Source: Clavulina sp. PMI_390 (lineage: Eukaryota; Basidiomycota; Agaricomycetes; Cantharellales; Hydnaceae). From it: a DNA stretch of 64,000 bases. Of the stretch, positions 1-13,501 are shown piece after piece. The stretch lies in contig WIDE01000046.1 in assembly GCA_015039315.1 (NCBI GenBank), positions 66,982 through 130,981 of the forward strand, in the 5' to 3' direction. The position numbers were made by a program, and so were the translations under genes. Below the pieces are notes generated by a model. The model did not search any database, had not been told where the DNA came from, and saw nothing but the letters and a program-made list of their open reading frames with translations. Each line of letters starts with the position of its first letter. The first letter of the stretch is position 1.

Positions 1-1956
1 AATTCTCAACTCCCAGGTTACTCTCTGTTCCTGCAATCGCACTCAAACGAAGCTCATTCCGTCTCCTTCTTGCCAAGTTGGTTCCTAATATGGATTTGGA
101 CTTGGCTTCCCTGGGTCTAGATCTCGCCAGTCTCGGATTTGAAGTCCCAGGTCTGGTTCACCGAAATGTGGCGAAGTCGTAAGCCAGAGAGAGTAATCCC
201 TGCGAGATACGCTATCTGATTCTCTATTTTAGACTTCTTGATATACCACAACGTGGGCACCTCGGGTTTCTTCTGTCTAAACGCCCATTTGTCCACCGTC
301 TAGATAACACCTACGAGGTTCTCGATATACGAGAGACATTTGACCGAATCAGCCGTTGGACTGGGGACATGGCTCGAGCTGGGCTTATTGACGAGTTGAT
401 GGAGACGATTACAACAGTCTGCACGTGAGTGCAACCAATCTTGAGCAACTTCCTTGGACGGCGCTTACAATCCATGCTGCCTGCTAAAGCTCTACGCTGC
501 AGGGGCGACTTAAGCCTGGTCAAGAAGATTTCATTCGATTTGTGACGTTGTTCTTGAAGCATGACCCGTCTGCTACATTGATGGCCATGATAAACCATGA
601 AGTCCTGCCTATGATGGCCTCCTGCCTTCGTGCTGCGAAGTGAGTTATGAAGGACCTTTTGGCCGTGTTGATCAATGATGATAACAACTGTCTTGCTCAG
701 CAATCATGATTTATTGGTCATAGTCACGTTTGTAATACAGGTCATAGGAGATGTCGACTCGGGGCCGGAAATATTGGGAGCTATACCTGACATGGTGGAT
801 AGTATGCTAGAGGCGGCCAAGTCAGCTTCATACAAACGCTCCATGATTTACATATTCATGTCTTCGATACGCTTACAGACGACTTGGACCGGATGGTGAC
901 TCTGTCGATCAGTTTGTCTACTCCATTATTCGACGGCAAATATCTTACAGTTTCTCGCCACTCGCAAGCAGCGAAATTCTTCCTTGGATTGTTAGCATGC
1001 TCAATCTTCCAACGTGAGTCTACCCTTAGCGCACTGGTGCTGTTTGAGCTCGCGACACTCACCCCCCCGCCTCGTTTTCTTTCAAGATCTCCCTTTACCC
1101 CACGATGGCCCGGAACTATGCTCGATATTCTGATTTACGTTCTTACAAGTTCAGACGACGCTCAGAGATTGCTTGGTTGGGACGTCAGCATTCTGTTTGG
1201 GAAGCAGCTCCAAGATCTATTATTTCAACTAATCAAAAATCATCCAAATGTGTCAGTTCCCGAGCTTCCCGCTTCCACTCCAAATTGGTCGAATAGACTG
1301 ACTCATTAATGTGATTAAGACAACCAAAACGTCCCCTGGTCCAAACAAGTCTTGTTCGACTCAAGGCACTTTCTATTGTTAAGCGGCTGTTCTATTCGTC
1401 TGTCCACATGCCTCCTCAACTCTCACAAGATAAGCTGGAGCTGCTGGCCAATATCACCGGGGATGAAAAGTAGGTCGTTTCGTAACTCCTACCGCATTAT
1501 TTCGGTGATGCGATTCATTGATTATACCCCTGCAGCATTTCCCCCGTAGAAGCCAAATGCATCCTGGTTATCCTTGCTATGCACTCCACTCATGCTCAGA
1601 CACCTGACGTCCAGTTAGGCGGGGAGGCACCTCCATTGCCAGGGGATTCATTGCAACTATTGCGTTCTGCCTTGAACCGAATAGTAGCAAAAGCTCATTC
1701 AGAAGAATCAGAGCCTCAGTACGTCATCCACACATTTTTAATTCACAATCGTGGCTGATATACTCGGTGATTCGGTTCTACATAACAAAGTGCGTCCAAA
1801 ACCATAATGGAATCCAGGGCTGTAAAATATACAGATGGGTTAAATGAGCTTGCTGAGATTGGAGGCGGTCAATTTGAACCAATGGTAGCGGTCGCGTGCC
1901 AGAGTCTAGGGATGGCTTGGCGCTCGCCCTTATTGACCCGGGACCACCAGAGCTAG
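1..1956 (+). CDS. Unknown multi-exon family protein, copy 1 (5' end may lie outside window)
   Basis: Nine exons can be joined in frame: up to 178, 233-424, 490-639, 701-820, 879-1013, 1087-1251, 1320-1469, 1536-1718 and 1791-1956, ending at TAG. Every one of the eight introns is phase 2 (two bases of a codon before the donor). The product is paralogous to the C-terminal part of the gene at 59294-62314; shared landmarks are RGHLGFLLSKRPFV, the ISRWT segment, GPEILG, DGDSVD and PRWPGT. An ATG at 90 is in frame just before LDLASLGLDL, but the frame stays open to the window edge, and copy 2 has more than 350 residues before this point, so the true start is probably off-window. The sequence looks largely helical, like ARM/HEAT repeats, without a domain I can name. 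There is no signal peptide or catalytic motif. Function unknown. All exons are intact, so this is not an obvious pseudogene. Confidence 0.7.
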
Positions 1957-4900
1957 TTGCGTTCCGCCTTGATATCGAAGAACCAGCGAACCTGAGGGCT
2001 TGGCATAGTTCTCCTCGTTAGAGAGATCATTTGACTTCTCAAATGGTGGTCCGGTTCAAGGCTATGTAATTATGGTACCAGGGTATTCTTATTGCGGCGC
2101 TACGTCGCCAACATTCTTATGACGTCATGACCCCCCGGCCCCTACGCATGCTACCAAGACCTTATTTGTGGTTTCTACTATCCAGTCTTAGGGGATATCC
2201 AAAGAGCTCGAGCACTCTTCTTGAATTAACGATGTTTCCATCCAGGGAAGGCTGGCTACTGGAATGAGTATTGAAGAAACCAACGACCGCTGAATTTCAA
2301 GCTTTAGATATTGAGCTCATTATACTTTGGGACGCTCTCTGGTGCCGGGTAATAACGCCTCCTTAACGAGACATTACGCAGATCTGCGTGGTGAAGTAGG
2401 GTGAGGCGGAGCCTGAATCAGTGAGACGGTAAAGACAGTGGGGTGGATTGTGCACGATGAGATATGATACTTACCACAAATCACGCTGATGAAATCGAGG
2501 CTCCGATCTTCCTTGATCCTTCTATGCAGAATCAGAACCTTGGATATCACATCCGGACCGTCCGTCCCTGTCGTGGCGACTGCATTCGACAAAGGGATCA
2601 ATGACTTGTACACTTATTCATTCGTCATCGACCGGCAAACACAAGTGCAATAGGTCACCGATGGAAACCACATGAGAAAGCGTCTAAATTTCATTTCCTG
2701 GCATGTATCGCTATCCCATCCAATTCCGTTGTGGCTGACTTGCCGATGCGTTTTTTTTATTGCCCATCAAGGTGGAAACTTCTGAGATATAGCTTAGTTA
2801 TGGTACAGCATAAGTAATAAGAGTTCACAAATAACCTTCAGATTCTTTTACGGCGGTCTTCTACGAAAGTTGTTTGTGGCGTCAACTCCTCCCTCACGCA
2901 GAATTTCCTGGAACTTTATTGATTTGCCTGTTCACACTGGCCAATCTATGAGGCAATTTACTTGCATATATCGATATCAATTGATCTTCCAGCAACAGTA
3001 CCATGATCTGAGCTGCCTCAGTCGCCGGCATTTTGCATGACTTGGAGCTACAAAGGTTGAGCCACCACCTTCTGATCGCCTGACTACTTTTTCTACAGGC
3101 TTGTATGATCCTGTGGCTCTATCAACACCGATCTTGTCGATTCAGTCCCTTAGTCCTGTAGTGGAACGTTAACTTCAGCGCCGTATTTGACACCCTGACC
3201 GAATGCACGGCAGTTTACCCTTGACGCCACTTGCGCCACTGCGCTGTATGGTCGCTCTGCCCCGATGCCTTTGATCTACCTCAAGATCTAGATAGCACCG
3301 TGATTCTGTGCAGAATTCTGGATTGCCTTGAATTTATGCCACAGAGCGTTGAGGTGCCGATCCAGCTGAAAAACCCTCAAAAGGGAATCAATTGCTATTC
3401 TGTTTGATCTGTGACCCAGTAGTGTGCCTTTCGTAAGGCTTCTACGGGAGAGGCACGTTGGGCAATAGTGGCGTTCGAGGCTCTTGGGGCGTCGTGACCC
3501 AACGACGATCTCGTCACAAAAAAAAAAGAAGGCATTCTCGCATCGATCTAGGCGCACGCGCCACCGCGCGGGGTCGACAAATCATGATGCAAACACTTCG
3601 CACCGATCTCTCGGACAAGCTGCCCATGGAGCCCGCGCCCCCCGTAACAGGGGTAACCTTGATTCCGAAGGGAAGCAGCTTCAAGTTGAAACGGAAGTCA
3701 TGCATTATCGTCATTCGCATATCACATTACCGTCAATGCATATCAAACGCGAAGAGATGGCGTCGTGGGGTCAAGATTCTCTGACGTTTCATACCCGCGC
3801 ACGGCCGCACATGATGCTCATGATCATTGACCTGTCAGAAGGCTTCGAATTCATGACATATACCTAGAGTGCTTCGCTGCGAGTCGATCGATCTCAGATC
3901 CTGACCTTCCGATTCAGAGCCACCTTCACATTCAAGTTGTTCTTTGGCATTACATCTCCAGGGTAGCTGTTTCTCGATAGCGCTGGCGCAGCGATATCTC
4001 CAAAGTTTGCAATGTCCGGCAGCGCGGCATCGATTTCCTTGCTAATTATCTCTGCCAGCCACCCAATGACACGGGAGTTCCGAATACATGTAATTCAAAA
4101 AAAAAACCACACAGCTTATCTGTCCCGCCAATGCTGCCCATGTGATGGACTCCAACAATGAATCCTGGTATTCATGCTGGGCGGTATTCCCTCGCGGACA
4201 GGAGTTGGACGATCCGGCTGTTGCTGATGTATGTGTAAACGAGATAGGGGTAGGCGCGAAGTCATTATTGTCCTCAGTGAGAGAGCGCCATGCAATTGAG
4301 TACCATTCATGCGGTGCCAGTCAGCTGGTCATGACTGGGTTCGCTCGTATAGTAGCACCACCGGGGAGGTTTCAATGAGCGTATTCGTGCCTCCTGCACG
4401 CCCTCTTCCTCTTCCTCATCACATGCAACATCCACACATACCCGCCAGTCGTTAGTAAATTGGGTGTTGAGGGTCGATTCGTCGGGACAGGAGACGCGCG
4501 CGCGCGGCGAGGAACGGCGTGTGGCTATTGTGCGGAATAGTCCGACGTGGTGTCCGCGCGGACCAGGACCCCAGAGCATCTGCACGGCACATAAGAATCC
4601 TTCAGGAGAAATCGAACTGAACTGAACTCCGGCAAGTGCCGCCGTCACGGATATATGGACCAATATTGTGGCGGATGTTGAAGAGTTTAGCCAGAGCGGG
4701 TAGACTCCACGACGTCGGTGTATCCCGTGCTGGATATATTCTAGTTGAGTCACTCTGCGAGGGCGTCAGTGGATCCAAAATTGGGTGATGCATAAAACGA
4801 TGTCATGTCATTGGATATGGTGACTGTATAGCGTGTCTGATATTGACGTGCTCCCGATCAATCCCAAGAAAAGCAAGCTGAACTCTCCCTGGAATATTGG

Positions 4901-7411
4901 CGGACAAACACAAAGCCAAGGAAAAAGGCGGTCAGTATCTTGAGAGAAGATTTTCGGAAATACGTCGATATCAGTAGTTGGAGTGGGGCTGATGGGAAGA
5001 TTGTTTGTTGGTACGGGAGAAGACGGGAAGTTGATGCCGTACACAACAGAATATGTGTGGAGTTGCCTTTCAGCCCGTCTGGAGGATTGAGTCCGGACGC
5101 CAAGAGAGCGAGCGTCATGCATATCCGACGTTTGGTGGATCATTGATCAGAAAGTGGATGCGCAGGCGTACAGAATGGACCCTGCACGTTCGGTGACAGG
5201 CCTGCGGGCGCACAAGCGACTAGGGGCGCTTGCTGACTGGAGCGTGTTTTCATGTCGGCGGAGGAAATGGGCACGGACGGACGAGGTGAGGTCGCCTAGT
5301 TGGGAGAGATCTGCCTCCCTGCGAGGATTCAGCGAAGGAAGCAGCGACGATGGAAAGGATTCTCCATGGAGGGATAGGATAGTCCTTCCTGTCAACCAAC
5401 GGCGTTCGTTGCCTAGCAATGGGAGGGAGAGACAGAGTAGACTAAATGGGCCTGGACTGGGCTGGGCTTGCCTTTGCTTGGACGGCAGAGGCGGCAAGGC
5501 GGGGTGGGAGCCTAAAACCACCACGCCCAGAGCGCGCACGCACGTCAGTTCCGAGACTCTCTCGTCGTCAAGACGGTGAGTGAGGCTGGCTGATCACGAC
5601 TGAGCTAAATCGCGACCGAGGGACGACAAAGGCGTCGTTGAAACCCATCTGTCAATGAACACCGATAAGATGAATTCACTCATTGCGCTTCAGATGAGAT
5701 AATACTACTGACCTTGATCGAGTGAATGAAGAGAGCCGATGCGGGGGAGCGGCGTGTGTCAACTCAGAACTCATATTGTGATGATGGGAGGAACCCCATT
5801 CACTCGGGCCTATTCCACTGTGCACACATTGTTGCAGAGTGAGTGTCAAGGAAACTGAATCACAAAGGCAGAAAAAGCTTGGGCGCTCCCCAACCACGCA
5901 TGACACAACAATAGCCCTTCCCCGTCCCTCGTTAAAGGTATCCATACCTCAGACTCTTTCCATCTCTCTACTGCCTCCCATCAACTTTTTGATGTGAGTG
6001 GAGTTGCGGGGTCTTGTGCATTGAGCAGTGCGAAAGGGTCCGCGCCCCAAATTGTAATTCGGGAATTGTGGGAATTACGGTAATTTCGCGGAAATGTGTC
6101 TGCCCAAACCTGTGCATGACTAACAAAATCATTTCCAGAAGTGAGCAGGTTATTTTGGTTTGATGGGATTACAGATGATGGTCTCTCTTTCTCTGTTCAG
6201 TGGGCGGGCAATGAGATTCCGATGGTAGCAGAGGAAACTCAGGAAGCGCGCGCACACGATCGCTACGTATACGTATCGGACAGAATGGCAATTACGGGCT
6301 TAAACAATGATGAGTAGTATTCGTTTGCAGAAGGAAGGGATTCATAGAAGGGAGCAGTAGATCTGGAAGATGATACTGATCCATGACGAACGCCCCGATA
6401 ACGGTAACGAGATGGAGGCATCGATGCATGGCTGATAAAGTAGAATTGCTGACGAGAGATATTGGGATGCATTGGAGTTTTATGTGTTGTAGCGCAAGTG
6501 AGTTTCTATTCGAGTCTAAATCAAGGGACGATATTTGCGATTCAAGGATTATCCAATGTTTACGAATACGGGGGGATGGAGGGAAAAGGGTTGTGGTGAT
6601 GAGGGGCTCCGGGGGCTGGAGGAGCAACCACAATAAGGATGGGTCTAGGTACGAGCTAGGCTGTGTTGTGTTGTGGCTGTCGCAAGGAGAGGGGAGGGAA
6701 AAGAGAGAGAGTTGTTGGTTGCCGCTGCGCAAGATGTGAACATTTTTATTTATGATGGTGGACAGGGGAAGAGAAAAGCTGGCATGGCGGCCTTGGAGAT
6801 TGTGGCGGTGGTAGCCAACTCAGCCCCACCAAGGAAAAGAAGAGGGTGTAATGAACGAGACAGGAGGTGCAGCGTTCCAGCGACGGGAGTGGCAAGGAGT
6901 GAATTGGTTTCACGTGTTCGTTTCCCAAGGGGTGTATGTGTGTCGGTCAAGGGAAGGGATTGAATGGACGGTGAGCAAAACGCACCCGAAAAACCGCGCG
7001 CTCGAGGGGAGGGCGACGATGACGAAGCTGGCTGAATGCAATCATGACACAGAGAAGAGATGGAGGAACAATTGTGGTTGTCAGATGGGAGGATCGGAGA
7101 GGGCTCGCCTTTCTTCTGGGCCAAGGGACAGGGATCCGCCTGCTTCCAGTGTGGCCAGTGGGTTGGGAATACAATTGCCTATTAGCCGTATAGGGAGCTC
7201 CGAAAAAATAGAATGAGCGTAAAAGGATATGATATCAATGTACTTTTGCCTTGGTTTCGCGAGTGGCTCTTCTCTCCCTCTCTTCGTCCTCCTCTTCTAC
7301 TACTCTGGCTTGAGCTATCTCTGGATTGACCAGCTGCTGCTCTCTTACTTATTCTTCTGTCTCTGTGTGTGGTATACTGGTACTCCTAGCCAGCTGGATC
7401 ACTGCTAGCAG
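1957..7411. other. 5.4 kb region without a supportable gene
   Basis: No open frame here joins into a convincing exon chain or resembles a known family. The short open frames on both strands have no recognisable motif. The stretch 6200-7150 is purine-rich on the + strand, so pyrimidine-rich on the other. Roughly 7200-7411 has CT-rich tracts of the kind seen in fungal promoters and 5' leaders, immediately before the HMG-box gene. The rest may be a long regulatory region or decayed sequence. Confidence 0.5.
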
Positions 7412-10400
7412 ATGTCGCCTGGTCCGCTAAGACGGCCGCGCACGCGAGCCTCCGCGGTTGCGGTCGCGAACATGCTCGGGACCTCGACAGGTATGGCAAT
7501 CCCAAAAAGTCACGCTCGACGCTTTTCCCACTCACTTCCTCCGTCCACCTCGCCCATCCCAAAATCACCCACTAAAAACAACAAAATGATGGATATACTG
7601 CCTGCATCGACGTCGGCAACTGGTACTGCCACTTCCAACAATACTGGTGGTGGTGGGGACTCGGCTGCAGATTTCCTGAATCTCGATCACCTCACACACG
7701 CCCCCAACTCCGCATTCTCTCCGACCCTCACCCACCATCACTCTCCTGCATCTGCTGCCTCCCCGCTCGTCCTCCTACCTAGCCCAACCCTCAGCTCCCA
7801 CTCTCCTCGGTCCCTGCCGGCAGCAGATGCTTCTGGGCTGTCTACGGGACCGACCCACGCGACGACTACTTTAACGACGACGACGACGATAAGACAATCG
7901 CCCTCGCATCGACATCGGCATCTGCATCCGTCTTCCTCTTCCTCCTCCTCTGCCTCCTCTCCGGCTTCAAACCCGATCGCAGTCTCTGCATCCCCAGGCC
8001 TCTCATTCGCCTCTCCCCTCTTGACCGGCCTCAACGTTGGTGGCGTCAACAGTCTTAGCAGCAGTGTCGCTGGTGGTGGTGTTGTTGGTGGACATAGCAC
8101 ATCAACATCAACTCAGTTTGGCGCCGCGTCGCCTTCCAAGACCACGTTCCCGATGCTCCCACCTCCTGCTCCCTCACCCCGTAGAGACTTTTCTTCCTCT
8201 TCCACAATGTCTTCATCCTCCGCATCGTCTTCAATCATGAGCCCTCGCACCACCATCGGCGCCCCCAGCCCTCTCTCATCAGGTCCCACGGGCGGGATCG
8301 CCCTCAGCAGCGCATCCTCTACCCCCACCCTCTCCGCCGCGTCCCCCGCGCTCTCCCTCGCATCCCAGATCCAAATGGGCAGCACATCCCATTCGAACCC
8401 CGGCAGCAATGCACCCACCCCGACAGCTGCTTCATCGGCAGGCACCACCCCCCAACAGCAGCACCAGAACATCACGTTCCTCGAACCCCTCACATCCACA
8501 TCCCTCGCCTCGCTCTCCTCCTCGACACCCATCTTCCCCGGTGGGTTGCGCCGCCAGTCCCACCTCACCCTCGGCGGCCGCCGCTCTTCGCGCTCGCAGG
8601 CAGCGCGCCGCGTCGTCTCGCACGCTGCAAAGAAACCTGATGGCCATATCCCCCGTCCGCCAAACTGCTTCTTGCTCTATCGGAGTTGGGTCCGTGCACA
8701 AAGCAAGCTCAACAGCGCCAAAGACGGCGACGCAGGCAAGAAGAATGAACAGAGTGAGTCCCCTCTTCCTGCAATGTCTCCTTTCTTCTTGCTTTCTCCC
8801 CTGTTGTGGTTATTGGGGTTATGCCCTGTTTTTTTTTTCTGCCTTTCTTTCGATAGCCTGCAATCTCTCGAGGCTCTTGAGGAGTTGAGATATCATCCTC
8901 GTGTGGTGGCTTGGACGCCACATCTGGACTTTTCATCATTTATCTTCATTTTTTCTACGTCATGGCATGAGCCTCTGCGATCGCCGACACTCGACAACTG
9001 GCTATGGCTCTCAGTTGGCGGCTCGATCAGCCACGCATCCCGCATTCTCTACTATGCATCGACGGCTTTGCATGGATACGGGGTTGCGGGGGAACACAGT
9101 CATCGAGGGGCTATTGTTGCTGCTACGAAAAGCTCTCGAGCGCGCTTGTAAGCGCAGTCGCTATCAACTCAGGGCCAACAACTGACAAACACACACGCAT
9201 ATACACCTCTTGTATTATGCCCGCGGATTTATGCCCCTGTGTGCTTCTTCCGTATCGCCTCTCTCTCCTCTCTTTTTATGTTTTCTTTCTCTATTCCCTC
9301 CCCTGGCTTGCCGGCATTCACTCCACCCAAAGTACTTCTCCTCTTGCGAGAGAGAGTGCCATGTGATCGATTATGAGGATATGCGTCCGGGGGTGGCCTC
9401 GTGTTTTTCATGTTGGGGGGAGAATCTCGCCGCTGGTCTTGTGCAACATCAAACAAGACGTACACGGGAGACCTCTCTTTTGATTGACACGTACAGCATC
9501 GCCAGCGTTGTGTGGTTGCCCTTGCTCCTCTTATCCTGTTTCAGGGCCTCGGCTTTGTTACCCACATTCACTGGCTCTCTAGTCCCGAATGTGCTCGGCC
9601 CTACGATCCGCGTTCATTTTCGCTTCTAGTTCTCCGTCATTCCGATTGCGTTCGATCCCTTATTCTTTTTTCCTCATGATTGATTGCGGTTGCGTTGATT
9701 GCGATTGCTCAATAACCCATGCCACGAGATGATTTGCTGATTGATCATTGATTTCTTCTCTTTCTGTGCCCGCCTATCCCTTGGCCGACCCGTCGATCTA
9801 TTCGCTTTCACGTACACGGCGTGATTTGGTGCCTGGCCTGAATTGCCCTCTATCTCCTTGGTGACAAATTACCCTGGTGTTGGTTGGCTAACAAACAAAC
9901 AGAGGTTTCCGTCATCGTTGGCACACTATGGGAGGATCTCCCCGAGGAGAAGAAGGAGATCTTCCGTGCTGAGGCGAGGCGGCTGAAGGAGGAACATATG
10001 GTGCGTTGTTATTTTATTTTTGCTACGCACGTTTTCGTTTCGTCGGTCTTTCCTTTACTATTCCTCGCTGTGGTTATTTCGTTTCCTTTCTTTTCGGCCG
10101 GTCACTTGAGTGCGCTCGAGAACGAATGAAGGCGTGCCGGCAGCCTATGTCTTGTGATGACAGCGGCTCAAAGCAACGATCGTTGCTTGAGAGCCACTCT
10201 CTTTTTTTTGCTCCCTGAGGCGTTGGCGCCTTCATTTCTTTTCACATATATTCCTTTTTATGCAACTCGACACGATGCTCCCGTTCCCTCTCTGTTCTGT
10301 TTCATTGCCTCGCATTCCCAAAACGATGGAATTTGCTTGGTACTCTGGGTCATCATCCCCTAACGAGTTTACTGCATGTTTCAATCTTTTCTTCATTCGT

Positions 10401-13400
10401 TTCGCCCTGTTGGGAGTATGCCAACTGACGAATGTCTGGTTCTCCGTTAACAGAAGCGCTACCCAGGCTACAAGTATACTCCGCGCGCACGCAAAGCTGC
10501 AACCCCAAATAATGCAGCTTCTAACAAAGGAAAGGGGAAGGGCAAAGCAGTTGCGGCTGATGATGATGAAGATGGAGGCAACACCCCTGAGGACGACTAT
10601 GAGGATATCGATGACGATTCGGCCACAACTGTGGCAGCCACTACACCAGTAAACGCCACTGCTGCTGTGCACCCGAAAACTAGGGCAGGTGTGAGCACGA
10701 GGAGTGCGTCAACACGTGTCGTACCGACCGTACCGCCCTCTTCGTCTACGAGACCTACTTCGTCAAGAGGCGGGAGCGAAAATGTGAAGACTACGAATAC
10801 TTCGTCGTCGTCTACCACAGCTTCCAAACCCTCTGCCACATCCACCCCTCAACTCGGAACTGTGTCCATGCCCCCTTCATCTAACACCTCTTTGGCGTCG
10901 ATCTCTACTGTCGCTACAACTCCCGCCCCAGCCTCCGAAGCTTCCTCGTCTACCGCTATATCATCAAAGTCGAAACGCTCCACCCGCAAGATGGCACCTG
11001 AGGACGTCGAGTCTTCGATCCGTCATGCAAACGCTATGATCCCTCAACAGCGTGCCCTCGAGGATGAACTCCTCGGTCCGCTGGCAGCCGCAGCCAAGGT
11101 CGAGAAGGCCCAAGCTATCGCAAGGGCCCACGCGGCGGCGCAGAGCAAGGGTATGTTCCCGACGCTCGGCCAAGGCTTGGGGCTGGGCATGGGCATGTTC
11201 AGCGCCAAGCCTGGTGCGAATCAGCAGACCGCGCTGAACCACCAGGGGCCAGAGATCCTGGCGCCAACCCCTCAGCTGGCGTCCGATCTGTACGTCCCGC
11301 CCACGAGCACCGCGCCGTACCCTTCGCATCAGCAGCAGCAGTATCCTTCTGGCTCTCAACAAGGTCCCTCTCAGAGCCAAGGTGGTGCACCAAAAGAGTT
11401 CAATTTTGTTCCGTACCGCCGGTCGTCCAGCGCACCTCCTGCCCCTGAGGGTGCTCTTGATGGGGTTGTACCTGGTGCTGGGATGGGCATGGGCATGGGT
11501 ATGGGTGTAGGGATGGGAGCTGGGGCCATCACCGCGCAATATATCGGCGGGACGGCGTATGGGCATGGCATGCCTATGGGCGTCGCACCCTCCAGCGGCA
11601 AGGTGCTGGGCAAACGCACTGCACCGTTCGCTGGTGGGCCTAGCACTAGCCCACGTAAAGGGCAACACCATGCAACCAACTCGATGGGTGGTAGCATGTC
11701 GCCGTACGCGCGTCCTGCCATCCCTCGCAAGGCAGGGACGCACCCAACACCTGCTGGGCGATTGATCATGCCGTTCGAAATGCCCACCGTCCCTGCGCTG
11801 AACGGCTCGGGTCCGTCCAGTCGGGCAGGAACGCCTGGGCAGTATCATCCTCATCAGCCACCACACTCTGCGTTCCCGCACGTCAACCAGCACAACCCGT
11901 GGGGCTTTGGCGGTCCGGCTTCCGCTGGGGGACACCCTCTCGAGCACTCCCAATACCCGCAGCACCAGCAAGGACAAGCCGCAGAGGAGGACGAGGATGC
12001 TCAGGAGGTTATTCGCCATCTTGAGGAGATGAGGAAAATGCGTGGCGAACAGCCGCCGCTATTCGACCCTGGATACTCTTTCCCCACCGGCGGCGATCCG
12101 ATGCAAGCATCAGCTGGTCACCCGGACGGAGGCATCCCGACGAAGCGCGCGCGGTTCGAGGGGCCTGGTATCACTACGTCTGCCGGTAAACCGGGTTCAA
12201 ACTATAGCGAGACCCCGCTCCATACGCCTGTGGATGGAATGCACTCGTTGCATCTACAAAATGCGGGAGCAGAGCAGGCGATGTATGGTGGCGGATTCGA
12301 TCACCAGTCTCAGCAACCCCACGGCGACTACTGGCATCACAACCCTGCTTATGCCCAACAGCCTGGCCCGAGCTCCGATCCCGACGCAGATTTCAACGCT
12401 CAGCAAATGGAGCTGAGGCGTACATTTGGAGGCGCCCAGCCTCAGAGTCAACTCCCTCAACAACAACAACAACAACAACAATCACAACACCATTTCAATG
12501 CTGGCGAATACCAGCAGCAACATTATGACCAACTTTACGAACCTCCACATTCTGCTCCTTCTAGACAGGGTGCTATCGAGTTCCCATCCAACTACAGTAT
12601 GGCTGTCCCCGCACAAAATCAACACCAGCACCAACCCCCACCCATGTCCTCGAGGATTGCACCTCGACAGATTGCGAATCGCTCTGGCGCGAGTGGTTCA
12701 AATACCGATACCTCATCGACAGGCACAGGTCCTACACACACCCCTCCTTCCAACCTTGCCACTGGTCTCAATCCACGCGCTCCGTCCTTGCTCAAGGACA
12801 TCGATATTGGCCAGGTGATGAACGGCATCGATGGTGCCACGAACGGGATGGAGATGGACCCCCAACAGCAACACCAGTATGCCGACGTCGACATGTTTAG
12901 CAACTGGAGTGGTATGGTTCCCGCTGGTATTCAAGGTATTCCCCCGCATGGAGGGAATCCTGAGGCTGGTGCCCAGCAGACGTCAGCGTTTGACGAGCAC
13001 GTCAAGTTCGATTTGGGAGATCTACATGGACCCTCATCCACGTCTCATACCACCAATACCAACGTCCACGATACTTCGCAGCAGAACATGATTGACGTGG
13101 ACCCGCTCGGTCACTTGGGACTCCCTCCGCTCTCATCGCTTGGGGATGTCGACTCGTACTCTAATATACTCCCTCGCCCATCTATGTTCGGCTTTGGCTC
13201 GTCTGCCTTTGGTGCGATGACAGGGAGTGGGAGTCTGAGCGGCGCCGGGACGTCCGTGGATGACACGGCGACCCATTCTCAAGCGCCGACTGGAAACTGG
13301 GCGACTGGCTTTGGTAGCTTTGGCAATCCTGCGAGCGCTGGCCCTGGCATGTATAGCTTTGGCGATGCATCCTATGGCGGCAACGGTGCCAGCGTACTGG

Positions 13401-13501
13401 GTCCTACTGGGCGCCGACTCAGCCAGCGTAACAACTCCGGGTGGCTACGCAGGTCGAGTCTCGCTGGTGATCTCGCTGGTGTTGGATTAGGCGAATTCTG
13501 A
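7412..13501 (+). CDS. HMG-box (MATA_HMG/ROX1-type) transcription factor
   Basis: Three exons: 7412-8753, 9903-10000 and 10454-13501, about 1,495 residues. The joins are phase 1 and phase 0 and rebuild one HMG box. Exon 1 gives IPRPPNCFLLYRSWV, exon 2 gives the VGTLWEDLPEEKK helix, and exon 3 begins KRYPGYKYTPRARK, the basic end of the box. The PRPPN-F-LYR signature is that of the sequence-specific MATA_HMG class, nuclear DNA-binding proteins that in fungi govern mating, sexual development or repression. About 410 residues of Ser/Thr/Pro-rich sequence precede the box. More than 900 residues rich in Gln, Gly, Met and Pro follow it, including a polyglutamine run and GMGMG repeats, as expected of activation or scaffold regions. 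Intron 1 (1,149 nt) and intron 2 (453 nt) are far longer than the 50-70 nt introns elsewhere. No homeodomain or pheromone-receptor gene lies nearby, so a mating-locus role is not supported. Confidence 0.88.
11481..11520 (+). repeat. Gly-Met coding repeat (GGCATG-type hexamers)
   Basis: Degenerate hexamer repeats encode alternating Gly-Met inside the C-terminal half of the HMG-box protein. Tracts of this kind vary in length between strains. Confidence 0.7.
12458..12481 (+). repeat. (CAA)n microsatellite encoding polyglutamine
   Basis: Eight uninterrupted CAA units encode Gln within the HMG-box protein. Surrounding sequence is also Gln/His-rich. Confidence 0.9.

Noticed and set aside
4307..5579. 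Overlapping open frames on both strands
   Set aside because: GC-rich sequence leaves all frames open by chance; none has family motifs or joins into exons.
10964..12019. 351-codon open frame antisense to the HMG-box gene
   Set aside because: Arginine-rich and motif-free, as expected from the reverse of a Gly/Ala/Pro-rich coding strand.
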